A DNA stretch of 64,000 nucleotides, from contig NZ_FOYI01000013.1 of assembly GCF_900116005.1 (NCBI RefSeq), positions 22,736 through 86,735 of the forward strand, written 5' to 3'. The notes below the pieces were generated by a model, which was not told the DNA's origin, searched no databases, and saw nothing but the letters and a program-made list of their open reading frames with translations. The position numbers and the translations under genes are program-made. Below, one piece after another: positions 18,624 through 27,061 of the stretch (within the stretch, counting starts at the first letter, position 1; each line of letters starts with the position of its first letter). This DNA comes from Poseidonocella sedimentorum. GTDB lineage: Bacteria; Pseudomonadota; Alphaproteobacteria; Rhodobacterales; Rhodobacteraceae.

Positions 18624-19679
18624 TTACTCGGCGGCCTCTGCGCGCGGGATCAGCACGGCTTCGATGGCCGCGCGGCTGATGTCGTCATGCTCGGCGATGA
18701 CGACGACTCGGCCCCGGCGCGCCTCATCTGGTTTCCACGGGCGGTCATACTGATGCCGCACCCGCGCACCAACGGCCTGAACCAGAAGGCGCATGGGCTT
18801 GCCCGCCACTGCGGCGTATCCCTTGACCCGCAGGATGTTCTGGGCGGTCGCCAGCTCCTCGATCCGGGCGACAAGCTCGGCCGGATCGGCCAGTTCGGGC
18901 AGCTCGACGACGATGCTCTCGAAATCCTCGTGATCGTGGTCGTGGGGGTCGTCGTGGTGGCTCGGGCGCGCGTCCATGTCGTCTTCGGCGGCGGCCTCCA
19001 GCCCGAGGATCACGCGCGGATCGACCACGCCTTCGGCGACCTCGACCACCGGCAGCGGGCGCGGCGCCTCGGCGGCGATGACCGCGCGGGCCTTGGCGAC
19101 GCCTTCGGGTCCGGCAAGGTCGGGCTTGGTCAGCAGGATGATATCGGCGCAGGCGATCTGGTCCTCGAAGACCTCGCTGAGCGGCGTCTCGTGATCGAGC
19201 GAGTCGTCGGCCTCCCGCTGGGCGTCGACGGCGGCGACATTGGGGGCGAACCGCCCCGCCGCCACGGCCTCGGCATCGGCCAGCGCGATGACGCCATCGA
19301 CGGTGATCCGCGAGCGGATATCGGGCCAATCAAACGCCTTCAGGAGCGGCTTGGGCAGCGCCAGCCCCGAGGTTTCGATCAGGATGTGATCGGGCCGCGG
19401 ATCGAGCGCCATGAGCGCCTCGATCGTGGGGATGAAATCATCGGCCACGGTGCAGCAGATGCAGCCGTTGGCGAGCTCCATGATGTTCTCCGCCGGGCAT
19501 TCGGGGATCGCGCAGCCCTTGAGGATCTCGCCATCGACGCCGACATCGCCGAACTCGTTGACCACCACCGCAAGGCGCTTGCCGCCGGGGTTGGTCATCA
19601 GATGGCGGACCAGCGTGGTCTTGCCCGAGCCGAGAAACCCGGTGATGACGGTGACGGGGAGTTTTTCGAGCGTGCTCAT
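18624..19679 (-). CDS. cobW: CobW G3E GTPase
   Basis: 351 aa: P-loop GFLGSGKTT (14-22), the GCICC metal site (Cys73, Cys75, Cys76), and a His/Asp-rich loop HHDDPHDHDHEDF near 240. A C-terminal CobW domain follows. G3E GTPases of this group deliver metal; CobW is proposed to hand Co2+ to the chelatase, consistent with its place directly upstream of cobN. The ATG at 19679 (MSTLEKLPVTVITG) overlaps the previous gene by 4 nt. Confidence 0.95.
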   Translation of the reverse strand: MSTLEKLPVTVITGFLGSGKTTLVRHLMTNPGGKRLAVVVNEFGDVGVDGEILKGCAIPECPAENIMELANGCICCTVADDFIPTIEALMALDPRPDHILIETSGLALPKPLLKAFDWPDIRSRITVDGVIALADAEAVAAGRFAPNVAAVDAQREADDSLDHETPLSEVFEDQIACADIILLTKPDLAGPEGVAKARAVIAAEAPRPLPVVEVAEGVVDPRVILGLEAAAEDDMDARPSHHDDPHDHDHEDFESIVVELPELADPAELVARIEELATAQNILRVKGYAAVAGKPMRLLVQAVGARVRHQYDRPWKPDEARRGRVVVIAEHDDISRAAIEAVLIPRAEAAE

Positions 19680-20065
19680 TTTGCGGCCTCCAGCGGCGGG
19701 ATTCGGGCGATGCAGTTCTTCTTGAAATGGTCGGGGCGCTCGCGCCACGGGATCAGCCCGTCGGGCGTGGCGAGGTAGCGGGCGGCGCCGTCGGCGAGCA
19801 TCTCGGCGTGGTCGGCCTCGTGCAGATTGCCGTAGACATAGGTCCAGCGGTCCGCCCCGCGCAGGGCAACGGTGCAGCCGCCCTCGCAGTTCTGCAGGCA
19901 CTCGACGGCGCGCAGGGTCAGCCCTTCGGGCAAGGCCTGCCCGGAAAGCGCCTCGTGCAGCACCTCGCCCGGGCGGCGCCCATCGGCACAGACCTCGCCC
20001 CCACGGCGGCAGGTCCTGCAGATCAGCAGCTCGGCCCAGTCGGCCCGATCGGCGGTATCCTTCAT
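19676..20065 (-). CDS. DUF1636 Cys-rich metal-binding protein
   Basis: 129 aa with Cys16, Cys19, Cys26 and CLQNCEGGC (Cys56, Cys60, Cys64), followed by AL-RGADRWTYVYGNL. This matches DUF1636, a thioredoxin-like, probably [2Fe-2S] family usually found next to cobW/cobN. Its biochemical role is not known. It is the first gene after cobalamin riboswitch 2 and overlaps cobW by 4 nt. Confidence 0.85.
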   Translation of the reverse strand: MKDTADRADWAELLICRTCRRGGEVCADGRRPGEVLHEALSGQALPEGLTLRAVECLQNCEGGCTVALRGADRWTYVYGNLHEADHAEMLADGAARYLATPDGLIPWRERPDHFKKNCIARIPPLEAAK

Positions 20066-20162
20066 CGTTCACACACCCCAGCGGCTGGGGGACAGGGGAA
20101 AAGATGGCGGGCGGTCGCGCTGCCTCCCGACACCGGCACACCCCGTCCGGTTACGTCGTCTT

Positions 20163-20355
20163 GTCGCTGGCAGGTCTCCCGGCTTGCGGATCCCAGAGCG
20201 CGCGAGGGTGCGCTCTATCGGCCGTCCTGCCTTCCCAACCCCGGTGGGTCAGTGGCATGAGGCGGCCTCTCCGGTTACGGTCGCGGGGGCGGCTGCGCCT
20301 CACCGGGGGGCCCCGGCTGCGCATTCCCTTTTCACCTGTTTACACAGGCACCAGC
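20163..20355 (-). promoter_or_regulatory. cobalamin riboswitch 2 (minus strand)
   Basis: Read on the minus strand, it has GTGAAAAGGGAATGCG near 20330, CGCAGCCGCCCCCGCGACCGT near 20280, the B12 box GCCACTGACC...GGGAAGGC at 20229-20256, and AAGCCGGGAGACCTGCC near 20165-20180. It ends about 100 nt before the DUF1636 gene, so it should control DUF1636-cobW-cobN-cobG-cobH-cobI-cobJ and perhaps the genes beyond. Its 5' end lies close to the divergent cobO start at 20409, so promoters for both strands must be packed there. Confidence 0.92.
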
Positions 20356-20408
20356 TCAATGCGAAATGCGCCGGATCGAGGAAGCTTGTCAAGCACGGGA
20401 GACCACCG

Positions 20409-21029
20409 ATGACCGATACCCCCGACGAGAGCGCCCAACGCCACGCCGAAAAGATGAAGCGCATCAAGGCCGCACGCGACAAGATGATGGCCACCAAGAC
20501 CGAGGAAAAGGGGCTGATCATCGTCCATACCGGCGCGGGCAAGGGCAAATCGTCCTCGGGTTTCGGGATGATCATGCGCTGCATCGCCCACCAGATGCCT
20601 TGCGCGGTGGTGCAGTTCATCAAGGGCAACTGGATGACCGGCGAGCGCGCATTCCTCACCGAACGCTTCGCCGACGAGTGCCGGTTCTTCGTCTCGGGCG
20701 AGGGCTTCACCTGGGAGACGCAGGACCGCGAGCGCGACATCGCGGCGGCGCAGAACGGCTGGCGGATCGCCAAGCAGCAAATCCTCGACCCCAAAATCCG
20801 GTTCGTCCTGCTGGACGAGATCAACATCGCGCTGCGCTATGATTATCTCGACATCGACGAGGTGGTGGACTTCCTGCTGGAGCAGAAACCGGAGATGACC
20901 CACGTGGTCCTCACCGGGCGCAACGCCAAGCCCGAGCTGATCGAAGCGGCCGATCTTGTGACCGAGATGAGCCTCGTCAAACACCCGTTCCGTGACGGGG
21001 TGAAGGCGCAGCTGGGCGTGGAATTCTGA
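20409..21029 (+). CDS. cobO: corrinoid adenosyltransferase (CobO)
   Basis: 206 aa, BtuR/CobO type: P-loop HTGAGKGKSSSG (about 40-51), VQFIKGNWMTGE, FVLLDEINIALRYDYL and HVVLTGRNAKPELIEAADLVTEM. It adds the 5'-deoxyadenosyl group to Co(I)-corrinoids. The ATG at 20409 gives the expected N-terminus. It is divergent from the riboswitch-controlled cobW operon, and a channel-like gene starts 3 nt after its stop. Confidence 0.95.
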   Translation: MTDTPDESAQRHAEKMKRIKAARDKMMATKTEEKGLIIVHTGAGKGKSSSGFGMIMRCIAHQMPCAVVQFIKGNWMTGERAFLTERFADECRFFVSGEGFTWETQDRERDIAAAQNGWRIAKQQILDPKIRFVLLDEINIALRYDYLDIDEVVDFLLEQKPEMTHVVLTGRNAKPELIEAADLVTEMSLVKHPFRDGVKAQLGVEF

Positions 21030-21032
21030 GCG

Positions 21033-21638
21033 ATGCGGCGGCTGGGGCGATGGGTCTGGGGCCGTGTGCCCGGAACGAAGCCGGGCAGCAAATGGCGCAA
21101 TCTCTTCAGCTATTTCGCGATCCTGCTCATCGCCCTGCTCCTCGCCGAGGCGATCGCCGCGCAATATGGGGCGCCGCTCCTGACCGAGCGCGTCGCGGGG
21201 CCGGCGCTCATCGTTCTGGTGGTGGTCTATTTCCTCGTGGTGGTGGTCGGCGTGATCTACCTCACCTCGCGGCACTTCCGGCCCTCGCCCGCCCGGCTGG
21301 CGCGCGATACGCTGATCTCCATCGCGTTGACGATCCTCGCCTTCGCGGTCTTCTACCGCAATGCAGGCATCACCCTCACGGGCACCTGCCCCGAGCCCTT
21401 CCGGCCGAGCGACGCGATCTATTTCTCGGCCGTGACCTTCTCGACCCTCGGCTACGGCGACTTTCGCCCCTGCCCCGGAACGATCACGCGGCTCACGGCC
21501 GCCTTTCACGCGATTTTTGGAAACCTGCACCTCGGGCTTATCGTCGGAGCGGCGTTCTTCTTCGCCCAAGGGGGCAACGACTCAGATGAAGATCGAGACG
21601 ATGACAACACAGAGGGACGCGGCGGCGATGATGGATGA
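21033..21638 (+). CDS. two-TM potassium-channel-like protein
   Basis: 201 aa with hydrophobic segments at about 24-44, 58-78 and 93-108. A pore helix and selectivity filter SAVTFSTLGYGDF (TLGYGD, 138-143) follow, then a final helix about 155-178, and an acidic tail (DSDEDRDDD). The filter is the canonical K+ channel signature. No regulatory RCK domain is present. It starts 3 nt after cobO, so it is co-transcribed with B12 genes, but no functional link to B12 is known to me. Confidence 0.82.
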   Translation: MRRLGRWVWGRVPGTKPGSKWRNLFSYFAILLIALLLAEAIAAQYGAPLLTERVAGPALIVLVVVYFLVVVVGVIYLTSRHFRPSPARLARDTLISIALTILAFAVFYRNAGITLTGTCPEPFRPSDAIYFSAVTFSTLGYGDFRPCPGTITRLTAAFHAIFGNLHLGLIVGAAFFFAQGGNDSDEDRDDDNTEGRGGDDG

Positions 21639-21674
21639 CACGGTCATGAACCGGTTATACGTGCGAACACTCAT
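21582..21674 (-). CDS. 30-residue membrane microprotein (candidate)
   Basis: Minus-strand ATG at 21674 preceded by AAGGAGG 6 nt upstream, reading [30 protein letters not shown] and then TGA at 21582-21584. It has a basic N-terminus and a single hydrophobic helix filling the rest, the shape of a small inner-membrane protein. It overlaps the 3' end of the channel gene in antisense. The Shine-Dalgarno quality and helix composition support it; function is unknown and no family is recognised. Confidence 0.55.
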   Translation of the reverse strand: MSVRTYNRFMTVSSIIAAASLCVVIVSIFI

Positions 21675-21745
21675 GCCATCCTCCTTGCGTCTCTACGTCG
21701 GCTACACCCTATCATATACCACCCACGGCCTCAGATTTAAAGATC

Positions 21746-23200
21746 ATGTTCCAGCATAACGCATTGATGATTCAGGGGACCGGCTCCAACGTCGGCAAGT
21801 CCATGCTCGTGGCCGGGCTTTGCCGCGCGGCGCGGCGGCGGGGGCTCAAGGTCGCGCCGTTCAAGCCGCAAAACATGTCCAACAATGCCGCCGTGACCGC
21901 CGATGGCGGCGAGATCGGGCGGGCGCAGGCGTTGCAGGCGCTGGCCTGCGGGCGCGCGCCGCACACCGACATGAACCCGGTGTTGCTCAAGCCCGAGACC
22001 GACACGGGCGCACAGGTGGTGGTGCAGGGCAAACGGCTCACATCGGTGCGCGCGCGGGACTACGCGGCGCTCAAGCCGCAGCTTATGGGCGCGGTGCTGG
22101 AGAGTTTCGAGCGGCTGAAAGCCTCCCACGATCTGGTGCTGGTCGAAGGCGCGGGCAGCCCGGCGGAGATCAACCTGCGCGCGGGCGATATCGCCAACAT
22201 GGGCTTCGCACGGGCCGCGAACGTGCCCGTGATCCTCGCGGGCGACATCGACCGGGGCGGTGTGATCGCCCAGATCGTCGGCACCAAAGCCGTGCTCGAC
22301 ATTGACGACGCCGCCCAGATTGTGGGCTTTATCATCAACCGGTTCCGTGGCGATCCGTCGCTCTTCGACGATGGCTACAAGATGCTCGAGGCGCGCACGC
22401 GCTGGCGCGGCTACGGGGTGCTGCCGTGGTTCGATGGCGCTGCCCGCCTGCCCGCCGAAGACGCGCTCGACATCTCCAGCGGCGCGCGCGGCGACGGGCT
22501 TCATATCGTCTGCCTGCGCCTCTCGCGCATCGCCAATTTCGACGATCTCGACCCGCTCGCCATGGAGCCCGGCGTGCGGCTCACGATGCTGGAGCCGGGC
22601 CGCGCGATCCCCGGGGATGCCGATGTGGTGATCCTGCCGGGCAGCAAATCGACCCGTGGCGATCTGGCCTTCCTGCGCGCGCAAGGCTGGGACGTGGACC
22701 TCCACGCCCACATCCGGCGGGGGGGGCACGTGCTCGGGATCTGCGGCGGCTACCAGATGCTGGGCCGCGTGGTGGCGGACCCGGACGGCATCGAGGGCGC
22801 GCCGGGCTCCGATCCCGGTCTCGGTCTGCTCGATATCGAGACGGTCATGACCGGGGACAAGCGCCTCACCGAGACCCGCGCGGTGCATGTGGCAAGCGGC
22901 GCGGCCTTTGCCGGCTACGAGATCCACATCGGGCGGAGCGAGGGGCCCGACCGCGCCCGGCCCTTTGCCCGGGTGGCGGGTCGCCCCGAGGGCGCCACCC
23001 GCGCGGACGGGCGCGTCTGCGGCAGCTATCTGCACGGGATGTTCCGCGATGACGGGTTCCGCGCGGCGTGGCTCTCTGGGCTGGGCGCGGAGGCCTCGGG
23101 CCTGTCCTATGACGCGACTGTGGAAGAGACGCTCGACGCGCTCGCCGATCACATGGAGGCGCATCTGGACGTGAAGGGGCTCCTCTCAGCGGCCCGCTAA
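21746..23200 (+). CDS. cobQ: cobyric acid synthase (CobQ)
   Basis: 484 aa: N-terminal ATPase with P-loop [16 protein letters not shown] (about 10-25) and [13 protein letters not shown]. The C-terminal class-I amidotransferase has [11 protein letters not shown] (Cys near 333) and GSYLHGMF (His near 430). It amidates side chains b, d, e and g of adenosylcobyrinate diamide. Its 3' end overlaps the convergent cobD by 15 nt. Confidence 0.96.
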   Translation: MFQHNALMIQGTGSNVGKSMLVAGLCRAARRRGLKVAPFKPQNMSNNAAVTADGGEIGRAQALQALACGRAPHTDMNPVLLKPETDTGAQVVVQGKRLTSVRARDYAALKPQLMGAVLESFERLKASHDLVLVEGAGSPAEINLRAGDIANMGFARAANVPVILAGDIDRGGVIAQIVGTKAVLDIDDAAQIVGFIINRFRGDPSLFDDGYKMLEARTRWRGYGVLPWFDGAARLPAEDALDISSGARGDGLHIVCLRLSRIANFDDLDPLAMEPGVRLTMLEPGRAIPGDADVVILPGSKSTRGDLAFLRAQGWDVDLHAHIRRGGHVLGICGGYQMLGRVVADPDGIEGAPGSDPGLGLLDIETVMTGDKRLTETRAVHVASGAAFAGYEIHIGRSEGPDRARPFARVAGRPEGATRADGRVCGSYLHGMFRDDGFRAAWLSGLGAEASGLSYDATVEETLDALADHMEAHLDVKGLLSAAR

Positions 23201-24163
23201 CGCCGCCTCCAGCCGGGCCCAACCCGCCGCATCGCCGGGCAGTCCGAGCCGAATCCAGCTTGGCGAATAGGGAAAGATGCGGCTCCAGATATGGGCCGCG
23301 GCGAGCCGATCCTGAGCGGCCTGCGCCCCACCAGTCTCATAGGTCCGGAAGAGCGCCGTGCCGCCGACGCCCCGCCAGCCCGCTGCCTCCGCCAACCGGT
23401 CCAGCCGGCCCGCATCCCGCAGCAGCCGCGCGGTTGTCTCGGCCTCCCAGGCCCGATCCGCCAGCGCAGCCTGTCCCGCGCGCAGCGCCGGGCCGTTCAC
23501 CGACCAAGGCCCCGCCCGCTCGCGCAGCCGGTTCGCCATGTCCGCACCGCACAGGGCGAAGCCGAGCCGCAGGCCCGCAAGCCCGTAGAACTTGCCGAAG
23601 GACCGCAGCAGGAGCAGGTCCTCCGTGCCGCCGTCAACCCACCGGCCGAGCGATATCTCCGGCGTCGGGTCGGCAAAGCTTTCATCGACCACGAGCAAGC
23701 CCACCGCGCGGCGCAGCGCCAGAAGATCATCCGGCGCAAAGGCCCGCCCGTCGGGGTTGTTGGGATTGACCACCACCGCCAGATCGGCCCCGGCAAGATC
23801 GCTCAAGCTGGAGACCTCCGAGACCTCCCAGCCAGCCGCGCGCAGAGCGGCGGCGTGTTCGTTGTAGGTCGGGGCGAGGACGCGGGCGCGGCCCGGGGGG
23901 CGGAGCCAGGGGACGAGTTGAATCGCCGCCTGCGCCCCCGCCAGAGCCACCGCCGCACCGGGGCAGCCATAGGCCGCGCGGGCCGTCTCTTCGAGCGCGT
24001 CAAGCGCCGCCGCAGAGGGCAGCGCCGCCCAGTCCGACCCCTGAAAGGCAGGCAGCGGATAGGGGCGCGGATTGATCCCCGTCGAGAGGTCCAGCCAGTC
24101 GCCCGGCGCCCCGCCGAACCGCGCCATCGCCCGCTCCAGATCACCGCCATGATCGCGCATCAT
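23186..24163 (-). CDS. cobD: threonine-phosphate decarboxylase (CobD; CobC in P. denitrificans)
   Basis: 325 aa PLP enzyme of the class-I aminotransferase fold. It has [38 protein letters not shown] and the Schiff-base motif [20 protein letters not shown]. It makes aminopropanol phosphate for the nucleotide loop from threonine phosphate. The nearby GHMP kinase would supply that phosphate. It overlaps cobQ convergently, and cbiB lies 9 nt upstream. Confidence 0.92.
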   Translation of the reverse strand: MMRDHGGDLERAMARFGGAPGDWLDLSTGINPRPYPLPAFQGSDWAALPSAAALDALEETARAAYGCPGAAVALAGAQAAIQLVPWLRPPGRARVLAPTYNEHAAALRAAGWEVSEVSSLSDLAGADLAVVVNPNNPDGRAFAPDDLLALRRAVGLLVVDESFADPTPEISLGRWVDGGTEDLLLLRSFGKFYGLAGLRLGFALCGADMANRLRERAGPWSVNGPALRAGQAALADRAWEAETTARLLRDAGRLDRLAEAAGWRGVGGTALFRTYETGGAQAAQDRLAAAHIWSRIFPYSPSWIRLGLPGDAAGWARLEAALAGR

Positions 24164-24172
24164 CCCGCCCCT

Positions 24173-25108
24173 TCAGATCGCCGCGAGGCCCAACAGCCCC
24201 AGGGCGACAAGAACCATCGCCCGGCGGTAGAGCGCAAGCCCCCGCGCGAGATCGGGGGCCAGGGGATCGGGCGCGCCGGGGTTGAGCCAGGGCTCGTCGC
24301 TGCGCTGCCCGCCATATTCGCGCGGCCCCGAAAGCCGCACCCCGAGCCCGGCGGCCATCGCCGCCTCGGGCCAACCGGCGTTGGGCGAACGGTGCTGCGG
24401 CGCGTCGCGGCGCATGGTCCGGAGCGCGCCAAGCGGGCGGGCGCTCACGAGCGCAAAGGCGATGCCGCTGAGCCGCGCCGGGAGGAGATTGACCAGATCG
24501 TCAAGCCGCGCCGCCGCCCGGCCGAACTGCGCGTAGCGCGCGCTGCGGTGGCCGATCATGGAATCGGCGGTGTTGATCGCCTTGTAGAGTGCGATGCCCG
24601 GCAGCCCGAGAAGCGCGCCCCAGAAGAGCGGGGCAACGATCCCGTCGGAGGTGTTTTCCGCAAGGCTCTCCAGCGCGGCGCGGGCGATTCCCTCCTCACC
24701 GAGCGCGGCGGTCTCGCGGCCCACGATCATCGAAACGGCCTGACGCGCGCCCGGGATGTCGCCGCGCGAAAGCGGGCGGTCCACCGCGCGGAGGTGAGAG
24801 TGAAGCGAGCGGAGGGCGAGGAAGGGCCAGGCAAGGAGGCCGGTCAGGACCACGCCGAGCGGGCCGGAGGGCAGTGCAAGTCCGATCACGAGCGCCGGCA
24901 GGCCGGTCGCGAGGACCACCACCACGAGAGCCAATATCCCGCGCGCGTTGCGGACGCTTGGCGCGCCCCGGTTGAGCCGCCCCTCCAGCGCTGAGATCAG
25001 CGCGCCGATCCAGGTGACCGGATGCCCGATCCGCCGATATAGCGCATCGGGCCAGCCAATGGCGAGTTCGATCGCCAGGGCGAGGAGCATGGCGGCGGCA
25101 AAGCTCAT
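24173..25108 (-). CDS. cbiB: adenosylcobinamide-phosphate synthase (CbiB; CobD in P. denitrificans)
   Basis: 311 aa, about five membrane helices. It has GWPDALYRRIGHPVTWIGALIS at the start, ESLAENTSDGIVAPLFWGALLGLPGIALYKAINTADSMIGHRS, and DDLVNLLPARLSG, all diagnostic for CbiB. It attaches aminopropanol (phosphate) to cobyric acid at the inner membrane. The ATG at 25108 overlaps the upstream kinase stop by 4 nt. Confidence 0.94.
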   Translation of the reverse strand: MSFAAAMLLALAIELAIGWPDALYRRIGHPVTWIGALISALEGRLNRGAPSVRNARGILALVVVVLATGLPALVIGLALPSGPLGVVLTGLLAWPFLALRSLHSHLRAVDRPLSRGDIPGARQAVSMIVGRETAALGEEGIARAALESLAENTSDGIVAPLFWGALLGLPGIALYKAINTADSMIGHRSARYAQFGRAAARLDDLVNLLPARLSGIAFALVSARPLGALRTMRRDAPQHRSPNAGWPEAAMAAGLGVRLSGPREYGGQRSDEPWLNPGAPDPLAPDLARGLALYRRAMVLVALGLLGLAAI

Positions 25109-25914
25109 GCCGCGCCCGTCTCGAAGCGCAAAACCCCCTCGAACCCGGCCTCTGCCAGCCGCGCTTCGGCCCCCTCGGGCACGGCACCCGGCGGGAAGAT
25201 CAGCCCGCGCGCCGATCCGGTATGGGCCCGCAAATGGCCAAGCGCGCCGAGCGCGGCGCAGAGCGCAGGCGTCGGGTCGTCCTCGGGGCCGCGCAGAGCA
25301 GTGGTCCGGGCGGCGGACTGGCTCGCGAGGGCCGCGAACTCGGCGAGATCCCCGGACCCGCGCCACGCGTCGATCAGGTCAGCCACGTCGGGAAAGGCGG
25401 CGTCTTGCGGCGCGGTGCGCAGCGGCGGCCCCCAGAAACCGCCCAGAATCTCGCAGCGTGGCGGAGTCGGCAGCGCGCCCAGAGCGTGGCCCTCGCGCGG
25501 CGCCCAGAGCACCGCATCGGGGCGCGGCAGCATCAGCGGATCGCTTGCCCCCTCGGTGGCCACGCAGGGGCCGGCCAGAGCCGCGTCGCACGGATGCCCG
25601 GCCGCGCCGGCCAGCGCGAGAAGCGCCGCCGTCGAGGCCCCGGCCCCGCCGCCGGGGGGCATCTCGGCCTCCAGCCGGTAGCGCCCCGAAACCGGCCCGC
25701 CGAGCGCCCGCAAAAACGCCGCCGCACGCGCCTCCGGCAGCAAAGCAGGCGGATATTGCTCAAGCGAAAAATCTCCCGGCCCCAGGGCCTCGGCCCGGAC
25801 GCCGAGCGCCGCGCAAGGCAGCGTGATCAGCACGACAGGCCCCTGCGGGCCAAGCCGCCCCTGTAGCCACTCGCCGAAATGGCCGGCCACCCGAACCGTG
25901 TGCGCCGCTGTCAC
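25105..25914 (-). CDS. GHMP kinase, probable L-threonine kinase (PduX-like)
   Basis: 269 aa from a GTG at 25914. The N-terminal GHFGEWLQG block parallels the SCGELIQG block of PduX. It has the GHMP ATP-binding motif MPPGGGAGASTAALLALAG. PduX phosphorylates L-threonine, the substrate of CobD, so the location next to cbiB and cobD fits. The GTG at 25914 overlaps the upstream phosphatase stop by 4 nt, like its neighbours; a GTG at 25947 would add 11 residues. Assignment to PduX rests on context plus short motifs. Confidence 0.78.
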   Translation of the reverse strand: MTAAHTVRVAGHFGEWLQGRLGPQGPVVLITLPCAALGVRAEALGPGDFSLEQYPPALLPEARAAAFLRALGGPVSGRYRLEAEMPPGGGAGASTAALLALAGAAGHPCDAALAGPCVATEGASDPLMLPRPDAVLWAPREGHALGALPTPPRCEILGGFWGPPLRTAPQDAAFPDVADLIDAWRGSGDLAEFAALASQSAARTTALRGPEDDPTPALCAALGALGHLRAHTGSARGLIFPPGAVPEGAEARLAEAGFEGVLRFETGAA

Positions 25915-26492
25915 GGTGCCACCCAGTTCACGCAGGAAATCGACCACGCGCCGCCAATCCGCCGCAGCCGCGTCAGCGACAGGGGCGCGATCTCGAAGGC
26001 GAGCGCGGCGGGCGCGCCGGTCACCACAGCCAGCGCGGCGCGCACGGTCCCGGCATGGGCGACGACAACGGCGCGGGGCCCGGCCCCGGCGATCTCTTCA
26101 AGGGCGGGGGCGATCCGGGCGGCTGCTTCGGCAAAGCTCTCACCACCGGGAGGCCGCCGCGCGGCCAACTCGGCCCGGCTCAGAGGCCCCAGATCGGGGA
26201 TCTCCTCGAACCGCAGCCCGTCATGCCTGCCGAAATCCTGCTCCCAGAGCCGCGCATCGAGCACCGGGGCCGGCCCCCCAAGCCGCTCCGCCGTCTGCCG
26301 GCAGCGCAGCGCGGGGCTCGCGTACCACGCCCCGCCCCCCGCGAGCGCCGCCCGAACCGGCGCAAGCGGCGCCTCCGCAATCGGGGCCAGCGGCGGATCG
26401 ATCCGCCCGCAAAGCCGCCCGCCATGATCGGCCGGGGCATGGCGGACGAGGATCAATTCGGAAACCTTCGGGGACGGGGCGTCAGCGGGCAT
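25911..26492 (-). CDS. cobC: histidine phosphatase family protein (CobC-like, alpha-ribazole phosphatase)
   Basis: 193 aa: catalytic LILVRHAPADH (RHA near residues 17-19), acid/base region around DFGRHDGLRFEEIP, and a second catalytic His in AVVVAHAGTVRAAL. The family removes the phosphate from alpha-ribazole-5'-phosphate or adenosylcobalamin-phosphate. Context within the nucleotide-loop genes supports that role; the fold alone does not fix substrate. It is divergent from cobU with 44 nt between starts. Confidence 0.82.
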   Translation of the reverse strand: MPADAPSPKVSELILVRHAPADHGGRLCGRIDPPLAPIAEAPLAPVRAALAGGGAWYASPALRCRQTAERLGGPAPVLDARLWEQDFGRHDGLRFEEIPDLGPLSRAELAARRPPGGESFAEAAARIAPALEEIAGAGPRAVVVAHAGTVRAALAVVTGAPAALAFEIAPLSLTRLRRIGGAWSISCVNWVAP

Positions 26493-26536
26493 TCTGGGCT
26501 TTCCATCGGGACGGCTTTTTGATTTGTCACGTTCGC

Positions 26537-27061
26537 ATGGGAAAGTCGATCCTCATCACCGGCGGGGCCCGGTCGGGCAAAAGCGCGCTGGCCGAACGGC
26601 TGACGCTGGGCCTTGGGCCCGCGCCGATCTACATCGCCACGGCAGAGGCGGGCGATGCCGAAATGGCCGCGCGGATCGCCGAGCATCAGGCCCGCCGCGG
26701 CGCGATTTGGCAAACATGGGAGCGGCCGGACGATCTGCTGGCCGCGCTGCGGCAGAGCGATGGCGAGGCGCCGAGGCTCGTCGATTGCCTCACGCTCTGG
26801 CTCAGCAACCGCATGTTCGCCGGCGCCGACTGGGCGGGCGAAGCGGCCGAGATCGCCCGCGCCCTGCCCGGCCTGAACGCCCCGGTTGTCTTCGTCACCA
26901 ACGAGGTCGGCGGCGGGATCGTCCCCGAAAACGCGCTCGCCCGTGCGTTCCGCGACGCGGCGGGCCGGGTGAACCAGATCATCGCCGCCGCCTGTGACGA
27001 GGTCTATCTGACCGTCGCGGGCTACCCAGTGAAAGTGAAACCGAATGCCATCCTGCCCTGA
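26537..27061 (+). CDS. cobU: adenosylcobinamide kinase / GTP guanylyltransferase (CobU; CobP)
   Basis: 174 aa: MGKSILITGGARSGKSALAERL (P-loop), YIATAEAGDAEMAARIAEHQARR with the guanylylated His, VDCLTLWLSNRM and VTNEVGGGIVPENALARAFRDAAGRVNQ. It is bifunctional, activating cobinamide to GDP-cobinamide. The ATG at 26537 lacks an obvious Shine-Dalgarno sequence; the 44-nt gap to the divergent phosphatase must hold the promoter, so a very short leader is possible. It overlaps cobT by 17 nt. Confidence 0.94.
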   Translation: MGKSILITGGARSGKSALAERLTLGLGPAPIYIATAEAGDAEMAARIAEHQARRGAIWQTWERPDDLLAALRQSDGEAPRLVDCLTLWLSNRMFAGADWAGEAAEIARALPGLNAPVVFVTNEVGGGIVPENALARAFRDAAGRVNQIIAAACDEVYLTVAGYPVKVKPNAILP

